Shown: positions 51,404 to 60,149 of the stretch, in pieces | How the letters are laid out: the number at the start of each line of letters is the position of its first letter | How positions within the stretch are numbered: position 1 is the stretch's first letter | Assembly (NCBI GenBank): GCA_000403495.2 | Contig: KE159817.1 | Coordinates: 368,048 to 432,047 of the forward strand | Source of the DNA: Lachnospiraceae bacterium 10-1 | GTDB taxonomy: Bacteria > Bacillota > Clostridia > Lachnospirales > Lachnospiraceae | Direction of reading: 5' to 3' | DNA length: 64,000 nt | Made by a program: the position numbers and the translations under genes | The notes under the pieces: model-generated | The model's input: the letters and a program-made list of their open reading frames with translations, nothing else | Databases searched by the model: none | Told to the model about the DNA's origin: nothing

Positions 51404-52699
51404 ATGATAAATACAATCTGTTATTTTTTCAGTTTTCTTGTAGAAGCAATTATACTCTGGCAATACTCCTCCAATTTATTTCCTGTCAGACACACCCTAC
51501 GGAGAAAGCTTGCCGTGCTTTGCGGTTTATATTTTATCCTGTTTTGCGTGTCACTGTCCGAATCTATATGGATCAATATCATTTTATATTTTTTGCTGAA
51601 TTTCATTTTCCTACTGACACAATGTTATCTGAATTGGTATACAGCATTATTCCATTCTTCCATACTGGCGGCTGTTATGGCAATGAGTGAATTAGTCGTT
51701 TATGGAATTACCAAGCACTTTGCTCCTCGCTTTCTTGCTAACCGCAGGGAATTTTATCACCTTTTATTTTTTTCGGTCTTTAGTAAACTCATATTTTTTG
51801 CAGTTACTTATATACTGATACACCTGATGAAAAAAACAAAGAAGGATGCAGGGCAGCATGATCAGTCTGTTTTTCTTCTTGTTTTCATTCCCCTGACCTC
51901 ACTCTTTATTATGCTTACTTTCGTAAGCATTGGCGAATCTGTTTTGCTCCCATCGTCACTTGACTGGATGGTTACTATGGGTGCTGTTCTTTTGCTGGCA
52001 GCAAACCTGCTCATGTTTGAAATCAACCGCTATCATCAGAAAAAAAACATGGAATTTACAGAAATACAATTATTGCTTCAAAAAGAGTCAGATTCAGCCC
52101 AATATTATAAAATGCTGAATGTACAGAATGAAAACCAGCGTATTTTAATCCATGACATAAAAAAGCACCTGCAATCCATTGACCTGCTGAATGAGCAAAA
52201 AGAGCATGCTAAAATAAGCGCCTATATCCGGCAATTGGTACTTTCTCCAGACCTGAAAGAATTTTCCAGACTATGTGACCATGAAATGCTGAATTCCATC
52301 CTATGCCGCTATATGCAGCGTTGCACTGACAGCCATATATCTTTTCATGCCGACATACGAAGTGGGACAACGGATTTTATTGCAGACAATGACCTTACCT
52401 CTCTGTTTTGCAATTTGCTGGATAATGCTATAACGGCAGCAGGCATTATTCCTGACTCTTTTATTGAGATTTATACAAGCAAACGTGAAAAAACACCATT
52501 TATTGTGATAACGGTTATCAATTCCTGCCGAAAAAATCCTTTTCTCTGTAAGGACAGGCAGTTAACCGTAAATAAAAATGGACATGGATTTGGATTAAAA
52601 AGCATTCGTAAAGTAGTCAGCAAATATCATGGCAATTTGCAGATGTATTATAATGATGATATGCTCACTTTTCATACCATTATTACATTAAAGCAATAA
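51404..52699 (+). CDS. GHKL sensor kinase
   Basis: About six TM helices precede residue 205. The H-box is ILIHDIKKHLQSIDLLNEQK, the N-box CNLLDNAITAAGI and the G-box GHGFGLKSIRKVVSKYHGNL. It starts 5 bases after the regulator stop. It senses an unknown external signal. Confidence 0.9.
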   Translation: MINTICYFFSFLVEAIILWQYSSNLFPVRHTLRRKLAVLCGLYFILFCVSLSESIWINIILYFLLNFIFLLTQCYLNWYTALFHSSILAAVMAMSELVVYGITKHFAPRFLANRREFYHLLFFSVFSKLIFFAVTYILIHLMKKTKKDAGQHDQSVFLLVFIPLTSLFIMLTFVSIGESVLLPSSLDWMVTMGAVLLLAANLLMFEINRYHQKKNMEFTEIQLLLQKESDSAQYYKMLNVQNENQRILIHDIKKHLQSIDLLNEQKEHAKISAYIRQLVLSPDLKEFSRLCDHEMLNSILCRYMQRCTDSHISFHADIRSGTTDFIADNDLTSLFCNLLDNAITAAGIIPDSFIEIYTSKREKTPFIVITVINSCRKNPFLCKDRQLTVNKNGHGFGLKSIRKVVSKYHGNLQMYYNDDMLTFHTIITLKQ

Positions 52700-52735
52700 G
52701 AACTGTGAACTAATGCAGTTCCTATTGCTGACAAT

Positions 52736-52891
52736 TTATACACACCACCCCCGTGACCTTATATCCCTCACACGGTTTGCAGGTTCTTTCTCCTTCTCAA
52801 AAGCCGCCCTGTAATCATCATCCCTCCAGTAAATTTCCCCCAGCCTTTCCATGATATTGTGCTGAAATGCTTCTAAAATATTTTTCTCCAT
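52736..52891 (-). pseudogene. Small mobile-element protein, truncated
   Basis: ATG 52891, after CTAGGAGG, reads MEKNILEAFQHNIMERLGEI and YWRDDDYRAAFEKEKEPANR, the N-terminus of a short protein common on clostridial integrative elements. It ends after 51 residues in RDIRSRGWCV, while relatives continue with another 20-30 residues, so it is a relic. The 52892-53180 gap has no other gene I can support. Confidence 0.5.
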
Positions 52892-53181
52892 AGATTTTGT
52901 TTCCTCCTAGGCGTTGTGTGTTTCCTGTTATATCCGTATATGTGTGGTAAAAGATAGAATCTAAAAAGGATTGAAGGAACATATCCCCCAATCCTCTTTA
53001 TTGTCAGATAGTTATCTGATGAAAATCGGCAATTGTATTTGTAATAGTGAATATCCTTCTGATATTATTATGGAAATGATCTATACTCCCCACAATCTTC
53101 CTTCCAAAATACATATATACAAACATACGGTAAATCCCTACAGTTCTTTCCATGGAAATATCACGGAGCATATCCCTCATC

Positions 53182-53820
53182 CTACTGCCTTTCCCAAATT
53201 TCAACATATCTTCCACTAAGAAATGGCCCTAACCGTTTTATCCTCTTATAATTGTCCGGTATAATTTTGCTCCAATCCAATGAGTGGGTGGCAGAATCGA
53301 ATGCTTTCTCCGGAACGGTATCCACTACAAAATGTCCGACTTCATTCTGAATTGCTGCTGTATGATAGATTTCCATCCATTCATCTTCTGTTCCTCCATG
53401 CATAAAGTTTAATGTAATCAGGTAGTCAATTGGATTCTCTATAAGTTCTCCAAAACTTCCTACTACAAAATCAATTTCTCCACTATTAAGTTCCCGTGCC
53501 GCCTGTATTACTTCTTCCTGTAAATCCAGTCCAATTTTCTTGTCTGCTTTTATATGCTGCAATATTTCACCTAAACCACACCCAATGTCCACTACCGTTT
53601 TACAATCATGAGAATTTAGATATCGGACACATACCTGTGCATATTCTTTCCACTCATAAGGGGAAAGATGCCACGTATCAAAGTGATACTTGTTAATCAT
53701 CTGCATATATCTGACTTTCTTTATACCCCCAATCAATACATTCTTTAAACCTACTTCATTAAGTTTCCGCACAAGTTTCTTCCTTGCTCCTTCTTTATCT
53801 CCTGCATATGTAACCATCAT
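53182..53820 (-). CDS. Class I SAM-dependent methyltransferase
   Basis: After an N-terminal extension the Rossmann motif I is CKTVVDIGCGLGEILQHIKA, motif II is KKIGLDLQEEVIQAARELNS and motif IV is IDYLITLNFMHGGTEDEW. The segment HFDTWHLSPYEWKEYAQVCV precedes it. The substrate is unknown. GGAGAAG precedes ATG 53820. It lies among mobile-element remains and may be cargo. Confidence 0.85.
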   Translation of the reverse strand: MMVTYAGDKEGARKKLVRKLNEVGLKNVLIGGIKKVRYMQMINKYHFDTWHLSPYEWKEYAQVCVRYLNSHDCKTVVDIGCGLGEILQHIKADKKIGLDLQEEVIQAARELNSGEIDFVVGSFGELIENPIDYLITLNFMHGGTEDEWMEIYHTAAIQNEVGHFVVDTVPEKAFDSATHSLDWSKIIPDNYKRIKRLGPFLSGRYVEIWERQ

Positions 53821-53843
53821 TAAGCTTCTCCTGTTATCTTATG

Positions 53844-54173
53844 TCATTCCGTTTCATTTTCTTTGCGGCGTTTGCTCAGCAACCCTTCAATCACTCTCGC
53901 CGAATATCCTCCTGCCCGCGCAATCTTGGCTCTCTCACGCCTGTCCGTTTCTCCCTTTGCTAGGTCTGCTATAAATTCCGGACGGTACAGCCGCATGGGA
54001 CAGTCAATCTTATCCCCATGAAAATGCGTGAATAATTTAAGCATTGCATCTCGCCCAATCAGTTCAAAGAGTTCCAGATAACTGTCATTCAGAGCCTCCG
54101 CTTCGTTCCCTTCAACTTGAAAAGCTTCGTAAATAATCTTGTCGTTTATATTGTTGAAATCAATCCTGACCAA
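53844..54173 (-). CDS. Mor-like DNA-binding protein
   Basis: The frame is taken from TTG 54173 (MVRIDFNNINDK), because GGAGGTGAT precedes it. SYLELFELIGRDAMLKLFTH resembles the first helices of the Mor/C activator family. RRERAKIARAGGYSARVIEG followed by LLSKRRKENE looks like its C-terminal helix-turn-helix. Mor proteins activate middle or late phage genes. It lies just downstream of the Tn7-like remnant. Confidence 0.6.
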   Translation of the reverse strand: MVRIDFNNINDKIIYEAFQVEGNEAEALNDSYLELFELIGRDAMLKLFTHFHGDKIDCPMRLYRPEFIADLAKGETDRRERAKIARAGGYSARVIEGLLSKRRKENETE

Positions 54174-54527
54174 CTCATCACCTCCAATCCATGCAAAGTA
54201 TAGCAACAGCCACTGACATAAATCCAATTGCAAAATGATTTTTTTAATGTTTCATAAACAGACAATGTTTCATCATACATAAAATGTGTGCAGTTTATAT
54301 GTCACAATATGTATACCTAAACTGTACATCATTTTAGAAACTATGAAATTATTGCATATCTGTTATACCTGCTTTCACATATGCGACTTTCAACCGGAAA
54401 TATTTTTTAATTTACCAATTCTACAGCACATTGCTTTTGCTTTACAACAAACGTGCAACAGGCACCCCGATTGGAGTGCCTGTACATACCCTATAAAATA
54501 TTCCTTTATAATTTTATTTTTTTAGTC
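54174..54527. other. Intergenic, with short repeats and one hairpin
   Basis: TGTTTCAT occurs twice (about 54247 and 54265), and a 12-bp stem ACAGGCAC...GTGCCTGT occupies 54458-54483. No gene is evident. The repeats could be end-binding sites of the neighbouring transposon remnant. Confidence 0.4.
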
Positions 54528-54905
54528 TCATCCAATAAGGTCAAGAACCCCTCTAAGTTCTTCCGGAAGTCTCCCACACGCTTCTGATAATCCCGCTTCT
54601 TCCATCACAGGCTTCTCTGGAATCTTCTGTACATTTACTGTTCCTATACCAGCAAGCAACGCTCCAACAAGTTTCATTCCCTGTAACTGCATTTCCTCAC
54701 GCACCATTAAGAGCATTTGCTCATGGAACTGCTGACGCTCTGACATTTCGGTTTTAACATTGAGATATTCTTCCAATGCTCTCTTGACATAAGAGGTAAG
54801 TGATGCAGAACTATCTGCTTTCTCTGATAGTTTCAGGTATAATTCTTTATCTGCTTCATCTTCCATATTGAATCGGATAAATATGGATTTCTGCTTTACC
54901 GCCAT
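54528..54905 (-). CDS. Small plasmid/transposon-type protein with CopG-like start
   Basis: The N-terminal IFIRFNMEDEADKELYLKLS and SSASLTSYVKRALEEYL resemble ribbon-helix-helix DNA-binding proteins found on mobile elements. The C-terminal half is a helix with LVGALLAGIGTVNVQKIPEK. It starts 4 bases after the tnsB' stop. A DNA-binding or accessory role is inferred. Confidence 0.55.
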   Translation of the reverse strand: MAVKQKSIFIRFNMEDEADKELYLKLSEKADSSASLTSYVKRALEEYLNVKTEMSERQQFHEQMLLMVREEMQLQGMKLVGALLAGIGTVNVQKIPEKPVMEEAGLSEACGRLPEELRGVLDLIG

Positions 54906-54909
54906 CAGT

Positions 54910-55098
54910 TCACCTTCTCTCTAGCATCTGACCAGCAAGGAACTCATCCGTACATCCAACATAAGATTCCAGCAACTCTGGTTCCATCCATACAGGCATT
55001 TTCCTGTTAATGCAGTCAATCACAAAAACTCTCTCCTGCTGAATATCCAATACTCGGACTATGCTATCACCAGAACGCAACAGATCATACTTCTTCAT
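54910..55098 (-). pseudogene. TnsB-like transposase N-terminus, truncated
   Basis: The short frame reads YDLLRSGDSIVRVLDIQQER, VFVIDCINRKMPVW and CTDEFLAGQMLERR, then stops. I recognise the first part as the beginning of Tn7-like TnsB (Mu/IS3-type DDE) proteins. The catalytic core is absent. It overlaps the TnsA-like gene, as in intact tnsAB operons. Confidence 0.55.
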
Positions 55099-55432
55099 CA
55101 ATAACCAACCCCCAATCCGTTACTCCATGTCTGATCCAATACTCCCTTGATGCATCCAGCAGCTTCACCGTCAATGGCTTCATCAGAAACTTTCGAAAGA
55201 CACACTTCCGCACCATCAGATCACCATCTGCCTTCGTACAAACAAAATCTGATGTATACTCTCCAACATCCAATCCATCCAGAAGAACATTACATCTGAT
55301 TTCCTTAACCTCATCACTCTCCTGCAGAAGATCAGCATAAGCATACTGAATGGCATCATATGTCCTGCATACATCAGAACACTTTCCGATCATCCTCTTT
55401 TCGCATCTTCCTTTGAAATTCTTCTTCCTCAT
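55085..55432 (-). CDS. TnsA-like endonuclease of a Tn7-type element
   Basis: The 115-residue protein contains YADLLQESDEVKEIRCNVLL, GEYTSDFVCTKADGDLMVRK and LDASREYWIRHGVTDWGLVI, the E...D-F...K order of TnsA-type nucleases that cut the 5' transposon strands. In most TnsA proteins the third block reads V-x-E-x-K; here it is VRKCVFRK, so activity is uncertain. The start at 55432 follows GGGAGG. The partner transposase gene is truncated. Confidence 0.6.
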   Translation of the reverse strand: MRKKNFKGRCEKRMIGKCSDVCRTYDAIQYAYADLLQESDEVKEIRCNVLLDGLDVGEYTSDFVCTKADGDLMVRKCVFRKFLMKPLTVKLLDASREYWIRHGVTDWGLVIDEEV

Positions 55433-55621
55433 CCTTCGCAAAACCTCCCATCCGGGAACATCCTGCATTTTCCCAAAAACAGCTCCCAAAAATGAAATCA
55501 TACCACTTTTGGGGATTTGGGAAATTCCTTTTTGGGGAAATGAAAAACCAGAAATCCAGCATTTACAAGGCTTCCACACCTGTTCCCATTTTCCCAAAAA
55601 CATTAGAAACAAATATCACCA

Positions 55622-55884
55622 TGTCGTAGGGCATTGCAATTTATTCTATATCAGGCATTAAAAAGGCACTTTCGTTTATCCACTTTACCAAGTGAAAGTA
55701 TGCCCCTACTCCATGGTGATCTTCTATGCAGTACGTTCCTAAAAATCCTGTGTTTATGCGGGGGAAAGGATAGTCCGGAGGACAAAAATAAGACCCGCAT
55801 CCTTCGATGCAAGGTCTTATTTTTCTATGTCGTAGATTAAATAATTTTGCCTTATTATAGAATAAATTTCAATGCCCTACGACA
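55622..55884. mobile_element. 263-bp element with 29-bp inverted repeats
   Basis: TGTCGTAGGGCATTG and 14 further bases (55622-55650) recur inverted at 55856-55884 with a single difference. TGT at the tips is typical of Tn7-like ends. Another partial copy (TGTCGTAGATTAAATAATTT) lies just inside the right end. The inside holds a strong bidirectional hairpin and no convincing gene. I found no target duplication. It may be a miniature relative of the Tn7-like element next door. Confidence 0.7.
55784..55824. terminator. Strong bidirectional terminator hairpin
   Basis: AAAAATAAGACC pairs with GGTCTTATTTTT around an inner GCATC/GATGC stem. It works in both directions and sits inside the 263-bp element. 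Confidence 0.8.
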
Positions 55885-55946
55885 CCCAAATTCCTATGGC
55901 ATCAATTGGAAATAGCCGCCTGTGCCGCTGTTAGATTCTGATGACT

Positions 55947-56003
55947 TTTACCCCTGGGGTAAATAATTTACCCCTTTTACCCCACCTGTGCGGAATTTAC
56001 CCC
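55947..56003 (+). repeat. Array of TTTACCCC octamers
   Basis: Four TTTACCCC copies begin at 55947, 55967, 55976 and 55996, plus one inverted GGGGTAAAT at 55956. Irregular spacing argues against a simple tandem repeat. It may bind a regulator or replication protein. The rest of 55885-56178 carries no ORF with support. Confidence 0.65.
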
Positions 56004-56178
56004 ACCCCATTTTGCGATTCGACAAATCGACAAATTAGCCCCTTGCCTTTGTGCGGAATCCAGTATAGAATGATTTCAACGGAACGCTCCGTCAGATTTG
56101 ACAATTTCGTATAAATCTGCTAAGATATATTTACATAAAGGTACTGCCGATAGACGGCTAGTCCGAATTTAAGCAAAC

Positions 56179-56222
56179 AAAAATAGTCGCCTTAGTTTTG
56201 CGGACTGGGGGCGGCTATTTTT
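56179..56222. terminator. Hairpin at the end of the toxin-like gene
   Basis: AAAAATAGTCGCC pairs imperfectly with GGCGGCTATTTTT and overlaps the last codons and stop of the small membrane peptide. It could stop its mRNA or an antisense RNA. Confidence 0.65.
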
Positions 56223-56319
56223 GTGGTTTATTATTATCCTTGCTTCCGATGGCGTATCCGAGACCGAAGCAGGTCAGGCATAAGCCAAGCACTGAAATCA
56301 ATCCTTCAATCGTCAACAT
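56215..56319 (-). CDS. 34-residue membrane peptide, holin-like/type I toxin candidate
   Basis: After AAGGAGGG, ATG 56319 reads MLTIEGLISVLGLCLTCFGL then GYAIGSKDNNKPQK. One hydrophobic helix and a charged tail are the hallmarks of clostridial putative holin-like toxins, which are usually controlled by an antisense RNA. A hairpin covers the 3' end. The gene is too short for routine ORF calling, but the sequence is convincing. Confidence 0.72.
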   Translation of the reverse strand: MLTIEGLISVLGLCLTCFGLGYAIGSKDNNKPQK

Positions 56320-56548
56320 CCACTCAGCCCTCCTTTCCCAGATTCCTGCAAGCAGGTTTCTATGTAATCGGAGGGTCACAGTCCCTCCGCAGAAGAACTA
56401 GCCGCCTACCGTTATGGCAGTACCCGTATGAATATTTTATCAGAAAATGTCGGACGCTACAAGATGGTTTTCCGGCTTTTTTCTTTTTCCGCTTGCAATC
56501 CCGCCAAAACAGAGGTAAGCTACGACACCACAGAGAGGAGGGATTGGA

Positions 56549-56854
56549 TTGGAAAAAGATTCTGCATTGTACCAGCTCATGGACACACGCATGAACGGTG
56601 TCATGAACGGCATTGTAAGCGGTGACGGGGAATACCAGGCGATTCTCCGGGAGTCGGACATATATTCCGGCGAACTTGACAGGATGGATTTATCAAAAGA
56701 AATCCGGCTGCTGATTGACCGCTACGTCAGCGAACAGAACGCGCTGGGCTCCCGGTATGGGATGCTCGCCTACCTGTTGGGATTTTCCGACTGCAAGGCT
56801 ATGTTCTTGGGGAAATGCCTGCCAACAGAAGTAAAAGAAATGATTACAGAGTAA
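56549..56854 (+). CDS. Small mobile-element protein of unknown function
   Basis: The 101-residue acidic helical protein starts with TTG after AGGAGGG. It reads MEKDSALYQLMDTRMNGVMN, then YQAILRESDIYSGELDRMDL, and ends FLGKCLPTEVKEMITE. Proteins like this accompany clostridial integrative elements (a DUF6809-like type, from memory). It converges on the serine recombinase gene. Confidence 0.55.
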   Translation: MEKDSALYQLMDTRMNGVMNGIVSGDGEYQAILRESDIYSGELDRMDLSKEIRLLIDRYVSEQNALGSRYGMLAYLLGFSDCKAMFLGKCLPTEVKEMITE

Positions 56855-56918
56855 AACCGCAAAATGCCGGACAGGACGGAAAGGCTGCGCCACAGCCCTT
56901 CCGCCTTGTCTCTTTCGT

Positions 56919-58634
56919 CTAAATATAAATCCATGCCTCCAGCTCCGCATATTTGTTGGACTTTGACCACTGCGGGTGCATCCTGAACCATGCCCGCTCG
57001 TCATCCGGCGTGACCGTCAGCTTCGTAAAATAAACAGGGGAACCGGCGTCATCCAGTTCCCCGCGGGCTTCGGGGCTTAAGTTTAAGAGCCACTCAAAAC
57101 GGTCTTCGTAAACCCTTACTCCGAAAACATATTTATCGATATCTTCCTCCGAAAACTCCCCATCCTTCGGCACGGGCGGCTGCTCCATGAGCCTGCGCAG
57201 GTTTTCCAGCTTGCCGCTCACATCCGCCTCCGTGGCGGGCTTCACATCGCCGTACTGCATCATCTGCTGTTCCAGCTCCGCTATCTTTTTCTCCACCTCC
57301 TGCTGCTTGCGGCTGAATACCTCCCTCGGTATCTCGTTGTTCATCCGCATATCAAGGAGCGTCTCGTAGCGCCCCTGCTCCTTTTTCAGCTTTTCCTCTA
57401 TGATGGATTTATCCCGCAGCACTTCCGCCTGCTCCACCCCTGCCGCGCCGAGACCGAGGACCGCCGCCGCATTTTTCAGCGTCCCCTCCGGGTCATCGAA
57501 AACGGCGTGGAGGACTTTCTGCGCCATCGTGTGTATCTTCCAGTCCTGCACCAGCGGAGAGCGGCAGACGCCCTCAATGCTTAAGCCGTTTTTCAGCCTT
57601 GCCGATATGGTCCCCGTCCGGGTCTGGTCATAGCACTTGTAGGTGTAGGTGGTGAAGTCCCTTGACTTGGAGTGCCATCTGGTCTTTGCGAAAGCGTGTC
57701 CGCACTGGCACCGCAGCTTCCTGCGCCAGAGGTCATCCGAATGGACGCCCCTGTTCTTCCTGCATTTCTCCATCTGCGGCCTCTTTTCCTCTATCAGTTT
57801 CTGCACCCTCTCGAATTCCTCCTTGGTGACGATGGGCTGGTGCTTCCCTTCCACGATGATGCGGTCAAGCTCCCCGTTGTTCTTCGCCCTTTTCTGTTCC
57901 AAGTAGTCCGGCACGTATTCCTTCCGGTATTCCAGCTCGCCGCAGTAGAGGCGATTTTTCAGGATATGGCTGATGGTGGCGTAATGCCACAGGCTCTTCC
58001 CCATCGCCGTGAGGTCGCCGTCTTTTTCAAGCTGCCTCTTGATCTTCTGGCTGCCGTTGCCCGCAAGGTACATATCGAAAATCTTCCTGACCGTTCTCGC
58101 CTGTGTTTCATTGATGACGTATTCCGGCCCCACTTTGTCGTAGCCAAGCACGTTCCCGGTGCCGTAGACCACCCCGTTCTGGAAGGAGACCATCTGCCCC
58201 GCCTTCACCCGCATGGAGGTCTTTTTCGATTCGTTCTGCGCGAGGGTCGCCATGATGGTCAGCCGAAGCTCCCCGTCCTCATCGTTCATGGTCCATATCC
58301 CGTCCTCGGTGAAGTACACCTCAATGCCCATCCGTTTTAAGAGCCGCGTCTGCTGGAGGGTATCCACCGTGTTCCTTGCGAACCTCGATACCTCCCTCGT
58401 GACGATCAAATCGAAATGTCCGTCCTTCGCGTCCTCCATCATCCGCACGAAGTTTTTCCGCTTGGATATGGAGGTGCCGGTGATCCCTTCATCGATATAC
58501 CGGCGGTAAAGCACCCAGTCCGGGTGCCTGTCTATCAGGTCATCATAATACTGCACCTGGTTCTCCAATGCTGAAAGCTGTGCCTCATGCTCTGTTGACA
58601 CCCTTGCATATATCGCAACTTTCCTTATGCGCAT
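56919..58634 (-). CDS. Large serine recombinase (phage integrase)
   Basis: The N-terminal resolvase domain has VAIYARVSTEHEAQLSALEN with the catalytic serine, FDLIVTREVSRFARNTVDTL and LTIMATLAQNESKKTSMRVK. A recombinase domain (residues about 160-260) and a zinc-ribbon part (LRCQCGHAFAKTRWH with YKCYDQ) follow, then a coiled coil (EEKLKKEQGRYETLLDMRMN). It integrates or excises the prophage. The start MRIRKVAIY at 58634 is better spaced from GGAG than the ATG six bases earlier. Confidence 0.92.
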   Translation of the reverse strand: MRIRKVAIYARVSTEHEAQLSALENQVQYYDDLIDRHPDWVLYRRYIDEGITGTSISKRKNFVRMMEDAKDGHFDLIVTREVSRFARNTVDTLQQTRLLKRMGIEVYFTEDGIWTMNDEDGELRLTIMATLAQNESKKTSMRVKAGQMVSFQNGVVYGTGNVLGYDKVGPEYVINETQARTVRKIFDMYLAGNGSQKIKRQLEKDGDLTAMGKSLWHYATISHILKNRLYCGELEYRKEYVPDYLEQKRAKNNGELDRIIVEGKHQPIVTKEEFERVQKLIEEKRPQMEKCRKNRGVHSDDLWRRKLRCQCGHAFAKTRWHSKSRDFTTYTYKCYDQTRTGTISARLKNGLSIEGVCRSPLVQDWKIHTMAQKVLHAVFDDPEGTLKNAAAVLGLGAAGVEQAEVLRDKSIIEEKLKKEQGRYETLLDMRMNNEIPREVFSRKQQEVEKKIAELEQQMMQYGDVKPATEADVSGKLENLRRLMEQPPVPKDGEFSEEDIDKYVFGVRVYEDRFEWLLNLSPEARGELDDAGSPVYFTKLTVTPDDERAWFRMHPQWSKSNKYAELEAWIYI

Positions 58635-58732
58635 CTGCATCCGCTCCTTTCCTTTTTTGGTAGTCTATTAATCACTCTGAAAGGCCGTAAAGTCAAGCGG
58701 TCTGGCCGCTTTCTTCCTATATAAATGCCGCC

Positions 58733-60046
58733 TTACATTCGGGTGGTGAACGCAAGCGAAATCCACCCGTCCCGTTTTTCCTGATAGGCTTTCAGCAGCC
58801 CCCAGCCGTCCTTTTCCTCAACCACGGTGAAAACGCCGACACCAGTAAATTTGCCCGTCTTTGGGTATGACGTTCCGGGGCCACGGCGGATATTCAAATC
58901 GGGGATAGATACCCGCACCATGTAAGGTGCGGAAAGGGTGAGGCTCTCCATGAAATGCACTTTCCCTTCGCTGATGACCGCTTTCAGGATGGAGAGGATT
59001 TTCTCCCCATATTTCTCCCCTGCCGCCCAGCCCTTCCCCTGCGGATTCTCCTTCTGGCCGAGCCATTCCGCATATGGCGCACAGCCCCTTTTCACATAGC
59101 GGAAACGCGGGTCTATAAGTGCGTTCCGCAGCTTATCCGTGGAGGCATAGGCTTTGAGGTGCTGAATCTGCGCCCGGATGCCAAGCTGCGGTGTGTCAAA
59201 GGACAGCCCTGTTTTGCCCCTCTGCGTCACCCCAAGACCGCAGAAATTGTTCTGCGAAAGAATGACCGCCGAGCCGGAGAAAGTGAAGTTCCCCGTTTCC
59301 AGACAGGACTGCGCAAAGGCCATATCACCCCTCACGCCCTCCGCCTCCCCTTCGGAAATATACAGCGGAATCATATCCAGAACGGACTGCGGCACGGACG
59401 GATTTTTCTTTTTCAGATAGGATTTCATCTGATCCGCCGTGGCTTTCGCTTTTCCCATAATGGCGGTAAGGGAATCCGCCGCCGAGCCGCCCTTCATCGC
59501 CGCTTTGATGTCTTTTCTAAACTGCTCCATCGACAATCCAAACTTAGACCACAGATGCTCCACGTCCCCGTGGTTACTGGCAATGCCTCTCCTGCATCCT
59601 TCCGAATGGGAAATCACCACACCATCTGCAAGCGGGTCTAAGTTATACTGGCTGCACAGATATGCAAACAATTCCACCGCATATTTATAGGTGGCAAGCA
59701 CATGGTTCTTCGTGTTCTCCCCATCCCCTGTCTCTGTCCAGTTTGCGCCGCCTGCATGTTTAATGGTGGCAGGCTCCGTCATCTCCACGCCGATATGGGT
59801 ATTGTTCGCTCCGCCTCCGCAGTGCCAGCCCCTATGATTCCAAGGCAAAATCTGGTACACATCCCCGTCCGGCTCTACGATGGCATGGACGCAGGCATTC
59901 GCATCCGCCCTGTTCCAGTTCTTCATGAACACATCCGCCTTTGGCTGCGGGCATCCCACCGAGTGGATCATAAGACCTTTCACGGTGATGTGCTTTCCCG
60001 CCTTATAACAGCCGGACTCCGTAAGGTAATTCTGTTTTAAATTCAT
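58733..60046 (-). CDS. Phage endolysin: amidase, glucosaminidase and SH3 domains
   Basis: Residues 1-185 form an N-acetylmuramoyl-L-alanine amidase (Amidase_2) with zinc ligands in GLMIHSVGCPQP and SHSEGCRRGIASNHGDVEHL. Residues about 215-365 fit a mannosyl-glycoprotein endo-beta-N-acetylglucosaminidase-like domain (FAQSCLETGNFTFSGSAVIL, NFCGLGVTQRG). The last 65 are a bacterial SH3 domain (VSIPDLNIRRGPGTSYPKTG). It degrades peptidoglycan at lysis. GAGGG precedes the start. Confidence 0.92.
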   Translation of the reverse strand: MNLKQNYLTESGCYKAGKHITVKGLMIHSVGCPQPKADVFMKNWNRADANACVHAIVEPDGDVYQILPWNHRGWHCGGGANNTHIGVEMTEPATIKHAGGANWTETGDGENTKNHVLATYKYAVELFAYLCSQYNLDPLADGVVISHSEGCRRGIASNHGDVEHLWSKFGLSMEQFRKDIKAAMKGGSAADSLTAIMGKAKATADQMKSYLKKKNPSVPQSVLDMIPLYISEGEAEGVRGDMAFAQSCLETGNFTFSGSAVILSQNNFCGLGVTQRGKTGLSFDTPQLGIRAQIQHLKAYASTDKLRNALIDPRFRYVKRGCAPYAEWLGQKENPQGKGWAAGEKYGEKILSILKAVISEGKVHFMESLTLSAPYMVRVSIPDLNIRRGPGTSYPKTGKFTGVGVFTVVEEKDGWGLLKAYQEKRDGWISLAFTTRM

Positions 60047-60105
60047 CCCATTTCCCTCTCTTTCACATCAAACGCCGCCCCGTTCCACGGGTCAGCTTAT
60101 TGAAC

Positions 60106-60131
60106 GAAAAAGGCATCGCCGCAGCGATGCC
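60106..60131 (-). terminator. Terminator between phage small gene and endolysin
   Basis: GGCATCGC and GCGATGCC around a short loop are followed by TTTTT on the minus strand. Confidence 0.8.
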
Positions 60132-60149
60132 CTTCCAAAAATTATCCTG

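Noticed and set aside
53004-53216. A 70-codon minus-strand ORF after the methyltransferase
   Set aside because: It overlaps the methyltransferase end by 35 bases, has no clear ribosome site and no recognisable family. It was not listed as a gene.
55634-55840. A 68-codon plus-strand ORF inside the 263-bp element
   Set aside because: It runs through the terminator hairpin and inverted repeat and has no ribosome site.
55617-55889. Target-site duplication around the 263-bp element
   Set aside because: The 5 bases on each side (CACCA-like and CCCAA) do not match.
57672-58340. A 222-codon plus-strand ORF opposite the serine recombinase
   Set aside because: The recombinase frame is unmistakable; the opposite frame is a composition artefact with many Pro/His/Leu residues.
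58955-59641. A 228-codon plus-strand ORF opposite the endolysin
   Set aside because: The endolysin frame has three recognised domains; this is its antisense shadow.
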